Of a stretch of DNA of 64,000 bases, positions 36,178 to 45,339 are shown one piece after another; within the stretch, counting starts at the first letter, position 1; every line of letters starts with the position of its first letter. The stretch spans positions 124,001 to 188,000 of the forward strand of contig VYBN01000013.1 of assembly GCA_009844425.1 (NCBI GenBank). The letters are read 5' to 3'. Position numbers and translations under genes: made by a program. The notes under the pieces were generated by a model. The model was not told the DNA's origin, searched no databases, and saw only the letters and a list, made by a program, of their open reading frames with translations. The DNA comes from Gammaproteobacteria bacterium. GTDB taxonomy: Bacteria > Pseudomonadota > Gammaproteobacteria > Steroidobacterales > Foliamicaceae.

Positions 36178-36806
36178 GTGAAGAACTGGTCTTTTACACC
36201 AACCCCATGTCGCGCGGGCAGATCGCGCGCTGGATGCTGGAGGAAGTCGGCGCCGAATACCGCACCGAGGTGCTGCAGTACGGCCCCGAAATGAAATCGG
36301 AGGACTTTCTGGCCGTCAATCCGATGGGCAAGGTGCCGACGATCCGGCACGGCGACGTCGTGGTTACCGAGTCTGCCGCGATCTGCGCCTACCTGGCCGA
36401 CGCCTTTCCCGACGCGGGGCTGGCGCCTCCACCACAGGAGCGCGGGTCCTACTACCGGTGGATGTTTTTCGCCGCAGGGCCGCTTGAAGCGGCCACCATC
36501 AATCGCGCGCTCAAATTCGAAGTTCCCCCGGAACGCGAGTCCATGATCGGATACGGAACCCTGGAAGCGGTGCTGAACACGCTTGAAACCGCCGTCGGCG
36601 CAGGCGAATTCGTTGCGGGCCCGAACTTCAGCGCCGCCGACGTCTACGTGGGCTCGCACATTTTCTGGGGTCTCGAATTCAAGTCAATCGAGATGCGACC
36701 GGCCTTCCTGGAATACTGGTCGCGGCTGGAAAACCGCCCGGCCCGGCTGCGCGCCGCGGCGCTCGACCAAGCGCTGATGCCGCAGTCTAGCGAAGAAACG
36801 GAGTAA
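36174..36806 (+). CDS. Glutathione S-transferase family protein
   Basis: The 210-residue protein has a thioredoxin-like N-terminal domain (LVFYTNPMSRGQIARWMLEE, with Ser as the likely catalytic residue, NPMGKVPTI, VVTESAAICAYLAD). An all-helical C-terminal domain follows (VAGPNFSAADVYVGSHIF). The V-P-T-I and E-S motifs bind glutathione. The ATG overlaps the TatD stop. Its 3' end overlaps that of thrC on the opposite strand by 20 bases. Confidence 0.9.
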   Translation: MSEELVFYTNPMSRGQIARWMLEEVGAEYRTEVLQYGPEMKSEDFLAVNPMGKVPTIRHGDVVVTESAAICAYLADAFPDAGLAPPPQERGSYYRWMFFAAGPLEAATINRALKFEVPPERESMIGYGTLEAVLNTLETAVGAGEFVAGPNFSAADVYVGSHIFWGLEFKSIEMRPAFLEYWSRLENRPARLRAAALDQALMPQSSEETE

Positions 36807-38094
36807 GCGCGGCAAGTTCGGCGGGGATTTCCTCGTGGCTGGAATGCCGCGAGAGCAGTTCCTCGAGTTGCGGGGGCGGCGCCACCGTAGTCCCGATCAG
36901 CGGTTCTACCACGGTTTCGAACTTGGCCGGGTGGGCGGTGGCGGCGATGACCCAGTCGCCGGCGGGTGCGCCGGCTTCGGCGAGCAGCCCGCGGCAGGCG
37001 TCCACGCCGGCGGCGGTGTGAGGGCATAGTACCGCGCCCGAGTCCGAATATTCCCTGCGGATCCGGCGCCGAATCCGCTTGTCGTCGACGCTCGCGGCGC
37101 TGACGGCAGCCCGGATCCGGTCGATGTCGCCATCGAACTGGTGGCGCAGCCGCTCCATGTTGCTGGGATCGCCCACGTCCATCGCGTTGGCCAGTGTGCC
37201 GATGCTTTCCCGTCCGCGGTATTCGCCGCTGGAAAGGTATTCCTCGATCGTGCGGTTGGCGTTGGTCGTGAGCAGGATGCGGCCGATGCCCGCGCCCATT
37301 TCGCGCGCCCAAAGGCAGGCAACCCCGTTGCCGAGGTTGCCGGTGGGAACGACGAAATGGGTTCCTTCCGGTGACTTGAGCGCGGCCCAGGCATGGTAGG
37401 CGCTTTGCGGCAGCAGCCTGCCGAGGTTGATGCTGTTCGCCGAGCCCAGCCGCACCCTTTTTCGCAGCCGGGCGTCGGCGAATGCCTGCTTGACCAGCCG
37501 CTGGCAGTCGTCGAACGCCCCGTGCACGGCGAGCGCCTGGACGTTGTCGTCCCAGCACCCGAGGTGGTGCTCCTGGCGGGGCGATATCCGGCCCTTGGGA
37601 AACAGCACGACCACGCGGATCCTGTCGCGGCCGGAGAACGCCGAAGCCACTGCCGCGCCGGTATCGCCCGAGGTGGCGACGAGGATGGTCAGCGTCGGCG
37701 ACGAAGCGGGCTCTTCGGCGAGTATGCGCTCCAGGCAGGCCGCAAGGAACCGTGCGCCGTAGTCCTTGAACGCCGCGGTGGGACCGTGAAACAGCTCCAG
37801 CAATCGCAGCCGCGCGCCGTTCACGGCAGGCGACAGATCGGCCAGGGGCAGTGCACTGGCGAAGGCGTTGCGGCAGATGTCCGGCAGCGCGCCGGCCAGC
37901 GAAGAACCCGCGAAGTATGGAGCCAGCATTCGTTCGGCCAGCTCCGCCGGCGTGGCGGATTCGGCCAGCGCCTCGCGCTCGAAGACCGGCAGGCGCTCGG
38001 GAACGTACAAGCCGCCGTCCGGCGCCGTGCCGGTCTGCAGCACGGCTTCGAGCCCGGCGCCCCCCCCGCCGCGGGTGCTGTGGAACGCTGTCAT
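36787..38094 (-). CDS. thrC: Threonine synthase
   Basis: The 435-residue PLP enzyme converts O-phosphohomoserine to threonine. It opens FHSTRGGGGAGLEAVLQTG, has the PLP lysine in GPTAAFKDYGARFL, the glycine-rich phosphate site ATSGDTGAAVASAF, and PTGNLGNGVACL. It lies 11 bases after thrA, giving a thrA-thrC operon. thrB (homoserine kinase) is not between them, so it must be elsewhere or replaced. Confidence 0.95.
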   Translation of the reverse strand: MTAFHSTRGGGGAGLEAVLQTGTAPDGGLYVPERLPVFEREALAESATPAELAERMLAPYFAGSSLAGALPDICRNAFASALPLADLSPAVNGARLRLLELFHGPTAAFKDYGARFLAACLERILAEEPASSPTLTILVATSGDTGAAVASAFSGRDRIRVVVLFPKGRISPRQEHHLGCWDDNVQALAVHGAFDDCQRLVKQAFADARLRKRVRLGSANSINLGRLLPQSAYHAWAALKSPEGTHFVVPTGNLGNGVACLWAREMGAGIGRILLTTNANRTIEEYLSSGEYRGRESIGTLANAMDVGDPSNMERLRHQFDGDIDRIRAAVSAASVDDKRIRRRIRREYSDSGAVLCPHTAAGVDACRGLLAEAGAPAGDWVIAATAHPAKFETVVEPLIGTTVAPPPQLEELLSRHSSHEEIPAELAALTPFLR

Positions 38095-38105
38095 TGAAAA
38101 CCCTG

Positions 38106-40583
38106 CTAGCGCGGCGCGCCCAGCATCCGCGCCAGGCGCAGCAGGTCCGCAAAAATGCCGCCGGCCGTCACCTCCGGCCCCGCGCCGGGTCCCTGGACCA
38201 CCAGCGGGCTGTCGCTGTAGCGGGCCGTGCGGAACAGGAACATGTTGCTGGTCAGATCCAGTCGGGCGAAGAGGTGGTCCTCGGGCAGCGACTCCAGCCT
38301 CACCGAGGCCCGGCCTTCGCTGTCCAGCCTTCCGACGTAACGAAGAACACAGCTGTTTTCCGCAGCCTGCTCAAGACGCCGGCGCATGTCGCCGTCGTAG
38401 CGCCCCAGCCCATCGAGAAACTCCTCGACCGTGGCTTCCGACAATTCCTCCGGCGCCAGGCTCTCCACCTCGACATCGGCCAGGTCCATCCGCAGATTCA
38501 GTTCGCGCGCCAGGATCAGCAGCTTGCGCGCCACGTCCATGCCGCTCAGGTCCTCGCGCGGGTCGGGCTCGGTATAGCCAGCGTCGCGGGCCTGGCGCAC
38601 GACCTTCGAGAAATCGGAGTCGGTGTCCAACGCGTTGAACAGATAGGCCAGCGTGCCGGAAAAAATGCCCTCCACGCTGAGCACCTCGTCGCCGGTGGCG
38701 ATCAGGTCGCGCAGCGTCTCGATGACCGGCAGCCCTGCCCCCACGTTGGTCTCGTACAGCAGGTGCACGCCGTTGGCCCGGCGCAGCTCGTGCAGGCGCT
38801 CGTAGGTCTCCTGCGGTGCGCTCTGCGCCCGCTTGTTGGGCGTCACGACGTGGATCCCGGAGCGGAAGAAATCGGCATAGCCGTCACTGATCGATTCGCT
38901 GGCGGTGCAGTCCACGATCGCCGCGTGCGGCAGGTGATCGGGGTTCACGTGCTCGCTGAAACGCTCGATGTCCATCGCTTCGCCTTCTTCTTCCAGCGCG
39001 CTGCGCCAGTTGCCCAGATCGAGGCTGCGCGGGGCCAGGTGCATGCGGCTCGAATTGGCGATGGCCCGCACCCGGAAGTCGAGGTTGAAGTTCTCCCGCA
39101 ACTGGCCCGCGGCCCGGGCCATCTGATCCAGCAGCTCGGCGCCGACCGTGCCGACGCCGATCACGCCCAGCGACAGCGTGGTATGCGAAAGATAAAAGCC
39201 GCCGTGCGCGGCCCGTAGCGCCCGGGTTGCGCTGGCGCCGGTGACGACCGCCGAAATATTGCGCTCCGACGATCCCTGGGCGATCGCGATCACGTTGACG
39301 CCGGCGCGCCCCAGCACGCCGAAGAACCGGCCCGCGACACCCGGGATGCCGACCATGCCGTCGCCCACCAGCGCCAGCACGTTCACTCCGTTGTCCCGCG
39401 TCACCCGGCTGACCTGCCCCAGGCCCATTTCCTGGGCGAAGGCATTGCGCGTCACACTCTCGGCCCGGTCCGCGTGCGCCGCCGGAACCGCGAAGGTAAT
39501 CGAATGCTCCGAACTGGCCTGGGTGATCAGCAGCACCGAAACCTGCGCCTTGCTCAGCGCATTGAACAGCCGGTCCGCGGTCCCGGGCACGCCGATCATC
39601 CCCGATCCTTCCAGGCTCAGCATCGTGACGTTTTCGATCATCGTGATGCCCTTGACGGGCTCGTTCCGGTCGCCATCGGCGGAAATCAGGGACCCTCGCA
39701 GCTCCGGCCTGAAGCTCGAGCGGATCCACACCGGGATCTTCTTGCTGATCACCGGGCCCATCGTCTGCGGATGAATCACCCGCGCGCCGAAATAGGCCAA
39801 CTCCATGGCCTCGTTGTAGGACAGCTCGCGGATCACGTGCGCCTCGGTAACGCGCGCGGGATCGGCGCTCATCACGCCCTCCACGTCGGTCCAGATCGTG
39901 AGCGACTCCGCGTCCAGCAGCGCGCTGAAAATCGACGCCGAGAAATCGCTGCCGTTGCGCCCCAGGGTCATCTGCAATCCGCGCCCGTCCCGGGCGATAT
40001 AGCCGGTAACCACGCGCACCGGGGTGTCATCGTTCTCAAGCAGGCGCTTCAGGTGCCGGCCCGAGGTCTCCCAATCCACCACCACCCCCAGTTCCCCCGG
40101 CTCCACGCGCAGGACATCCCGGGCATCCAGCCAACCGGCCTTGCGGCCGTCGCCCGCTCCGCGTTCGCTGATCAGGGCCGCCAGCAGGCGCGCCGACCAC
40201 AGCTCGCCGCATCCGGACACCAGGGCTTCCATTCGCGGTCCCGCGGACTGGATCAGCACGGCGGAATGAAGAATGTCCGCAACGTTGCGGCACTCTCCGG
40301 ATTGCGCTTCCAGCAGCGCGGCGCGGCGTTCCGGGTCCGAAATCAATTCCTCCGAGACCGCGGAATACTGTTCCTGCAGCGCATCGAGGTCGTCCTGCCA
40401 CTTCTCGTCACCCGCAACCGCGCGGTCCAGCAGCGCGAACAGCGCGTTGGTCACGCCCTGCATGGCCGACACCACCACGGCCACCCGCGGCGCGGAGTCG
40501 CCGAGCACAATTGCCGCCGCGCGTTCGAAACCGCGCGCGTCGGCCAGGCTGCTGCCGCCGAATTTATGTACTGTCCAGGTCAT
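38106..40583 (-). CDS. thrA: Bifunctional aspartokinase / homoserine dehydrogenase I
   Basis: The 825-residue fusion catalyses the first and third steps of the threonine pathway. Residues 1-290 are the kinase (VHKFGGSSLADARG, GRNGSDFSASIFSALL, WTDVEGVMSADPA). Two ACT domains about 310-450 give threonine feedback control. From about 465 the dehydrogenase begins (GVIGVGTVGAELLDQM) and includes VVTPNKRAQS, YETNVGAGLPVIETL and GIFSGTLAYLFN. The fused form is typical of gammaproteobacteria and a few other groups, supporting the taxonomic guess. Confidence 0.95.
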   Translation of the reverse strand: MTWTVHKFGGSSLADARGFERAAAIVLGDSAPRVAVVVSAMQGVTNALFALLDRAVAGDEKWQDDLDALQEQYSAVSEELISDPERRAALLEAQSGECRNVADILHSAVLIQSAGPRMEALVSGCGELWSARLLAALISERGAGDGRKAGWLDARDVLRVEPGELGVVVDWETSGRHLKRLLENDDTPVRVVTGYIARDGRGLQMTLGRNGSDFSASIFSALLDAESLTIWTDVEGVMSADPARVTEAHVIRELSYNEAMELAYFGARVIHPQTMGPVISKKIPVWIRSSFRPELRGSLISADGDRNEPVKGITMIENVTMLSLEGSGMIGVPGTADRLFNALSKAQVSVLLITQASSEHSITFAVPAAHADRAESVTRNAFAQEMGLGQVSRVTRDNGVNVLALVGDGMVGIPGVAGRFFGVLGRAGVNVIAIAQGSSERNISAVVTGASATRALRAAHGGFYLSHTTLSLGVIGVGTVGAELLDQMARAAGQLRENFNLDFRVRAIANSSRMHLAPRSLDLGNWRSALEEEGEAMDIERFSEHVNPDHLPHAAIVDCTASESISDGYADFFRSGIHVVTPNKRAQSAPQETYERLHELRRANGVHLLYETNVGAGLPVIETLRDLIATGDEVLSVEGIFSGTLAYLFNALDTDSDFSKVVRQARDAGYTEPDPREDLSGMDVARKLLILARELNLRMDLADVEVESLAPEELSEATVEEFLDGLGRYDGDMRRRLEQAAENSCVLRYVGRLDSEGRASVRLESLPEDHLFARLDLTSNMFLFRTARYSDSPLVVQGPGAGPEVTAGGIFADLLRLARMLGAPR

Positions 40584-40640
40584 GGGAATGGGTGCGGTTC
40601 TGCGCCTCCCCCCGGCGCGTTGCTGTGGTCAAGCGGGCAA

Positions 40641-41903
40641 TTATTGCAGCAGAAACAGCGACAGGCCAGGCCAGAACGAGACCGTGATCAAGGCAATCAG
40701 CATCAATGCAAGGAACGGCAGCACCGCCCGGCATATCTCGCCGAACGACTCGTTGAACGCGGTCATGGCCACAATGAGGTTCAGGCCCATGGGCGGGGTC
40801 AGATAGCCCATCTCCAGGTTCACGACCATCACCACGCCGAAATGCACGGCGTCCATGCCCTGGGCCACGGCGATGGGCTGCAGCAGCGGCGAAAGGATCA
40901 GAATGGCCGAGCCGATGTCCATGAAGCACCCCACCAGCAGCAGGAAGGCGTTCATCAGGAGGATGAAACCGGGAAGCGATTCAATGCGCGTCGTGAGCCA
41001 TTCCACGGCCATGTCCGGAACCTGCTCGTAGGTCAGGAAGACGTTCAGCGCCAGCGCCATCATCAGGACCGGAAACAGCGATCCCATCAGGCGCGTCGTG
41101 GTGGTAAAGACCTCGACGACATCCTTGAAACGCATTTCGCGGTGAATCACGATTTCCACGAAAAAGCCGTAAACCACGGCGATGGATGCGGACTCCGTCG
41201 CGGTAAAAATCCCGCTGTAGATGCCGCCCAGAATGATGACGGGCATCAGCAGCGACCAGATCCCCTCCTTGAGCGCAGCCGCGATTTCGGCAAGGCGCCA
41301 TCCGCCCAGCCGGAAGCGCCAGTTGCGGACGATCGCGTAGGCGCTCATGCAGCCGGTCAATAGCAGGGCGGGCCCGATGCCGGCAATGAACAGCTCGGAA
41401 ATCGAAGTCTGCGTCATGACGCCGTACAGAATGAGAGGAATGCTGGGTGGCACCACGATCCCCAGGGTCGCGGCGGCGCACAGTGCGCCCAGCGAGAAGC
41501 GCTTGCTGTAGCCGGCCTCCAGCAGGGCGGGATACATTACTGCGCCCACCGCCAGCAGGGTCACGGTGCCGGAACCGGTCACCGCCGCGAACATTGCGCA
41601 GGACAGGACCGTCGCGATCGCAAGCCCGCCGGGGATGGGCGCGGAAAGCGCGCGCGCCAGGCGGATCAGGCGGCTTGCGATCGCGCCCCGGGCCATGACC
41701 GCTCCCGCCAACAGGTACATCGGGATCGACAGCAGCACGTCGCGATTGAGACCGTCCCAGCCGTCGTTGATGATGTTCTGGATCTGCCCGTCGCCCCAGA
41801 ACCAATAGGCCAGCCCGCAGGCGACGCCCAGCACTACCAGCAGGTTCTGCCGCAGCGCCAGCAGCACGAGCGCCGCGGCAAGAATGCTCAAAGCGCCGAT
41901 CAC
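40641..41903 (-). CDS. dctM: TRAP transporter large membrane subunit DctM
   Basis: The 420-residue protein has about 12 TM segments with the DctM signatures GSGTVTLLAVGAVMYPALLEAGYSKRFSLGAL, GIVVPPSIPLILYGVMT and NLEMGYLTPPMGLNL. It couples sodium to uptake of an organic acid captured by the periplasmic protein. The GTG at 41903 overlaps the dctQ stop (GTGA). The upstream extension of the frame is shadow of dctQ. The matching binding protein is on the opposite strand at 45336. Confidence 0.92.
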   Translation of the reverse strand: MIGALSILAAALVLLALRQNLLVVLGVACGLAYWFWGDGQIQNIINDGWDGLNRDVLLSIPMYLLAGAVMARGAIASRLIRLARALSAPIPGGLAIATVLSCAMFAAVTGSGTVTLLAVGAVMYPALLEAGYSKRFSLGALCAAATLGIVVPPSIPLILYGVMTQTSISELFIAGIGPALLLTGCMSAYAIVRNWRFRLGGWRLAEIAAALKEGIWSLLMPVIILGGIYSGIFTATESASIAVVYGFFVEIVIHREMRFKDVVEVFTTTTRLMGSLFPVLMMALALNVFLTYEQVPDMAVEWLTTRIESLPGFILLMNAFLLLVGCFMDIGSAILILSPLLQPIAVAQGMDAVHFGVVMVVNLEMGYLTPPMGLNLIVAMTAFNESFGEICRAVLPFLALMLIALITVSFWPGLSLFLLQ

Positions 41904-42427
41904 GTTTTCAACTCCGTTTGCGAATCGGCCAGCGCGCCCTGCTCCGGCGGCTTGAGGTCGGGCCACAGCGCGAAAAGACTGTGGCGCAGGGTGGCAAGCA
42001 CAAAGACCAGCGGAATCACGCCCTGAATCGGCCAGACGATGATGCGCAGGACCACGGAGCGCACGTCCAGGAGGTAGGTCTCGCGGACAAGGTCGAACGC
42101 GACCACGGCGAAGACGATGCAGAAGAGCGTCATCAGGACTTCGCTGAAATGATCGAGAAACGGCCCCCAGGACTTCGGAAGCCAGCCGTCGGCAAACCGG
42201 GGCCGCAGATGCGAGTTGGCGGCGGAGGCCAGCCCGATCCCGAACATCACCTTGATGATGTTCGCGTACACGCCGATCTGCCGCGCCCAGTACAAGCCGG
42301 ATCCGCTGATCTCGCGGATCACGACATCGCTGAAAATCACCACCACGAGCAGGGCGAAAGCGGTGATTGCAATGGCCCGCTCCACCTGGTACAGCGCGGC
42401 AAGCATGCGACGGGCCGTCTCCTTCAC
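41900..42427 (-). CDS. dctQ: TRAP transporter small membrane subunit DctQ
   Basis: The 175-residue protein has four TM segments, including AIAITAFALLVVVIFSDVVIREISGSG and VLMTLFCIVFAVVAFDLVRE, the DctQ pattern. It starts with GTG and overlaps both neighbours by 4 bases: the SUMF-domain gene upstream and dctM downstream. The three are therefore one translation-coupled unit. Confidence 0.9.
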   Translation of the reverse strand: MKETARRMLAALYQVERAIAITAFALLVVVIFSDVVIREISGSGLYWARQIGVYANIIKVMFGIGLASAANSHLRPRFADGWLPKSWGPFLDHFSEVLMTLFCIVFAVVAFDLVRETYLLDVRSVVLRIIVWPIQGVIPLVFVLATLRHSLFALWPDLKPPEQGALADSQTELKT

Positions 42428-43440
42428 CGCAAAACCCTCCCGCTCACTGGCGAGGCGCGTACCATCTGGTCCAGGTTCCGCGCGATTCGCAGTCCCACCC
42501 GGGCGCTGCGAAGCCAGTAAGGCGCCCAGTCACGCTTTGCCGGCCTCACGTACCAGGCCTTGGCTTGCCAGGCTCCGCCGCGTATCAGGCGTTCGTTGCA
42601 ATCCTCGGTAGGGGCCTCCCCAGCGCCCGGGACCGTGTACATGCACCCATCCACCCATTCCCAGGCGTTTCCGAGCATGTCGTGAACCCCGTAGCTGCTG
42701 GCCGAAAAACTGCCGACCGGCGCGGTCAGCGGGTGGCCGTCACGGCATGGAAAGAAATGGCTGTCCGCGGCGGCGGCATCCACCTTAAGATAGTCGGCCG
42801 CATCCAGGTCCATCACGTTCGCATGAGCGCATGCATCGCCGCGTTGCGAAACGCCGGCGCGGTCCCAGGGCCGGGCCGTTTGGGTACGGTCACGAGCCAC
42901 GTACTCCCACTCCTCGTCGGTGAGCAGGCGGTAGGGCTCCCCAGTCTTCTCCGCAAGCCAGCGCGCGTAGGCCTGCGCCTCGGTGAAACTCACGCAAACG
43001 ACGGGATGATCCGGCCCCTGCGGGAAACCCGGATTCGACCAGGACCACGCCGGGCCGCGCGCTCCCCATTGATTCAACTGAAAATCCCAAGTGATGCATT
43101 CCCAATCGGGATCGTAGCCTTCTTCGACCGCAAAAAGGGAAAACTGCGCGCGGGTCACCTCGGTGACGGACACGGCAAATGCCGCGTCCACGCCCGCGGG
43201 TTCCTGGGGCGTTTCGTTTGCGGCGTCGCGCGCCGGAGTGCCCTCTCCAAGCGCTTCGCCCGGAGGCGACCCCTTGATAAACCGGCCCGGTGGAATGACG
43301 ACCATCCGGGGACAGTCGAGGCAATCCTGGAACTCGTGACCGGGCAGGTAGTCCACAGGCTCGCTGTCCCCGGCATGACCCGGGGCCTGCATCGCGGTCT
43401 GGACGATCAGGATCGCGATGAATGCAAGTGCCTGTCGCAA
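42424..43440 (-). CDS. Exported SUMF1/FGE-fold protein without the catalytic cysteines
   Basis: The 338-residue protein has a signal peptide (QALAFIAILIVQTAMQAPGHAG) and a SUMF1-type domain. It contains MVVIPPGRFIKGSPPGE, SVTEVTRAQFSLF, PVVCVSFTEAQAYARWLAE, YRLLTDEEWEYVARD, GVHDMLGNAWEWVDG and LIRGGAWQAKAWYVR....VGLRIARN. In formylglycine-generating enzymes two Cys follow the RGGS[WY] motif; here that stretch has none, so sulfatase activation is unlikely. A structural or ligand-binding role with the TRAP system is possible. The start is TTG 43440 with GAGGGAA upstream. It is coupled to dctQ. Confidence 0.85.
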   Translation of the reverse strand: MRQALAFIAILIVQTAMQAPGHAGDSEPVDYLPGHEFQDCLDCPRMVVIPPGRFIKGSPPGEALGEGTPARDAANETPQEPAGVDAAFAVSVTEVTRAQFSLFAVEEGYDPDWECITWDFQLNQWGARGPAWSWSNPGFPQGPDHPVVCVSFTEAQAYARWLAEKTGEPYRLLTDEEWEYVARDRTQTARPWDRAGVSQRGDACAHANVMDLDAADYLKVDAAAADSHFFPCRDGHPLTAPVGSFSASSYGVHDMLGNAWEWVDGCMYTVPGAGEAPTEDCNERLIRGGAWQAKAWYVRPAKRDWAPYWLRSARVGLRIARNLDQMVRASPVSGRVLR

Positions 43441-43454
43441 ATCGGCGGGTTCCC

Positions 43455-44201
43455 TCAGTGGCCGCGGATGGCGCGCACTTCCTCGGGAGCGGGTCCCGCT
43501 GTCCGGCGCATGTGATATTCGAAGGTGTCCTGCCTGCGTCCCGCAAAATGCGGCACGCGGTAAAGGGCCGACATGCCTTCCAGAATGCGCGAGATCCGGA
43601 TCGGTCCAACGTCCATCGTTTCGAACCCGAGGTCCGCGACCAGGTTAATCACCCATTGCTTGGAAGCTTCGTCGTTGCCGGCCACCGGTACGGTAACCGG
43701 ACCATTGGCTCGCGCCGGATCGAGGACGATGTGAAAACCCACGGTGTTGAACGCCTTGACCACGCGCGCGTCGGGCGCCAGGCCCTGCACCGTTTCGCCG
43801 TAGGACGTATCACCCAACGGCTGCGGTAATCCCTCCGGTCCCTCCTGGACCGCATTGCCGACGTCGATGATCAGCTTGCCGGCCAGACTCGGGCGCAGCC
43901 GCTGCACCACGTCTTCCGCCGCGAACCAGGGAACCGCCAGAACAACGATTTCACCTTCGGCGGCGGCTTCCTCCTGGGTCTTCGCGCTAGCTTCGCCGGC
44001 GGTCCGCTCCAGCAGCCGCTGAATGCGTTCGCTGGCCGGATCGCGCGAACCGTAAACGATCGTATGGCCCAGCTCCGCCATTCGAGGGCCCAGGGACCCG
44101 CCCATCATGCCCGTGCCGATCACGGCGACGGTCTCGGCGCCCGCCGGCGAAGCGGCGGCCAGCAGCACGGTCAGCACCAGCGGCAAAGTTCCTTGCTTCA
44201 T
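43455..44201 (-). CDS. Exported NADP-binding Rossmann protein (F420-dependent NADP reductase-like)
   Basis: The 248-residue protein starts at ATG 44201 after GGGAGGA, and has a signal peptide ([19 protein letters not shown]). It then goes straight into [21 protein letters not shown] and [10 protein letters not shown], the dinucleotide site of the F420:NADPH oxidoreductase family (YGSRDP favours NADP). [19 protein letters not shown] and [24 protein letters not shown] also match. Members are cytoplasmic; export would place a pyridine-nucleotide enzyme in the periplasm, as in Tat- or co-export cases, so either the substrate is different or the signal is misleading. It is 14 bases upstream of the SUMF gene. 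Confidence 0.8.
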   Translation of the reverse strand: MKQGTLPLVLTVLLAAASPAGAETVAVIGTGMMGGSLGPRMAELGHTIVYGSRDPASERIQRLLERTAGEASAKTQEEAAAEGEIVVLAVPWFAAEDVVQRLRPSLAGKLIIDVGNAVQEGPEGLPQPLGDTSYGETVQGLAPDARVVKAFNTVGFHIVLDPARANGPVTVPVAGNDEASKQWVINLVADLGFETMDVGPIRISRILEGMSALYRVPHFAGRRQDTFEYHMRRTAGPAPEEVRAIRGH

Positions 44202-44343
44202 CAGAATCCTCCCAACACTTCCTGGGTCCGGCAACATGCAGTTCCCGTTCGAAAACCGCCCTCGCTCCCCCGGAACACGACCACGGGAAGCGCATCAGGG
44301 GGTGAGTACAATGCCCTATTTTGCCCGCACAGGAGAAGCCCTG

Positions 44344-45339
44344 ATGCCAAACACCATGCGCGCCGTCGTTGCCGAAGCGCCCGGCGGTCCCGAATCGCTG
44401 CAACTCAAGGACATACCGGTGCCCTCCCCCGGCGAGGGACAGGTGCGGATACAGGTTGCGTACTCGCCGCTCAACCCGCTGGATACGCACGCGCGCGCCG
44501 ACCGCATCAAGTGGATGCACCCCGGATTTCCGTTCGTGACCGGCTACGAGTACTCCGGCCGGGTGGTCGAGACCGGCGATGGAGTGGATCCGGCGCTCAA
44601 CGGCAAGCGCGTGGCCGCCAACGGTCAATGGAACGGCAACGGCGAATTCGCCATTGCCCGCGCGGTCGGCCTGGTGCCCGTTCCGGACCGCTTCGACTAC
44701 CAGTTGGGATCGACCTTTTCGACCTGCGCACCCACGTCCTGGCACCTCGTGCACTCCGCCGGAAGGGTCCAGCCGGGCCAGACGGTTGTGCTGCACTCCG
44801 CGGCCGGCGCGGTCGGCATCATGACGACCCAGATCGCCAAGGACGCCGGCGCCACGGTAATCGGACTGGTGGGCGGCGGGGAAAAGGCCGAATGGGCCAG
44901 TCAGTTCGGCGCCGACCACATGCTCGACTACCGCTCCGAGGAATGGCCGGCGCAGGTCAAGGAACTGACCGGCGGACGCGGCGCCGACGTGATCGTCGAC
45001 GGCGTGCAGGGGCCAAACGCGCCGCTCAACTACGACGCCTGCGCGCCCCTGGGCAATGTGATCTACATCGGCGCGATGGGCGGCATGGCTCCACCGGCCG
45101 ATATTTCCCTGATCATCGGCAAGAGCATCAGCGTTACGGGCTTCGTGCAGTTCTTCCACCAGGCCCGCACCCGCCAGGCGGAAGACGCGGAGATCGAGGA
45201 GAAGCTGGCTACCGGGCAATGGCGGATTCCGATCGAGCGGGTTGCAAGCCTGGACGAAACGCCCGCCATGCATGCGGCCTTCGAGAACCGCGAACTGTTC
45301 GGTCGGACCCTTATCGAGGTCGGCGGAGAGGACGTCTGA
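44344..45339 (+). CDS. Quinone-oxidoreductase-type medium-chain dehydrogenase
   Basis: The 331-residue MDR enzyme has MRAVVAEAPGGPESLQLKDIP, a GroES-like domain with GYEYSGRVVETG, the nucleotide motif LHSAAGAVGIMTTQIAK and GGRGADVIVDGVQG. It lacks zinc-binding cysteines, as quinone oxidoreductases do. ATG 44344 has AGGAGA upstream and begins a plus-strand operon of at least seven coupled genes reaching 50840. The next gene overlaps it by 4 bases. Confidence 0.88.
   Translation: MPNTMRAVVAEAPGGPESLQLKDIPVPSPGEGQVRIQVAYSPLNPLDTHARADRIKWMHPGFPFVTGYEYSGRVVETGDGVDPALNGKRVAANGQWNGNGEFAIARAVGLVPVPDRFDYQLGSTFSTCAPTSWHLVHSAGRVQPGQTVVLHSAAGAVGIMTTQIAKDAGATVIGLVGGGEKAEWASQFGADHMLDYRSEEWPAQVKELTGGRGADVIVDGVQGPNAPLNYDACAPLGNVIYIGAMGGMAPPADISLIIGKSISVTGFVQFFHQARTRQAEDAEIEEKLATGQWRIPIERVASLDETPAMHAAFENRELFGRTLIEVGGEDV

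Noticed and set aside
42424-43440. Calling the SUMF protein a sulfatase-activating enzyme.
   Set aside because: The cysteines after the RGG[SA]W motif are absent and no sulfatase gene is nearby.
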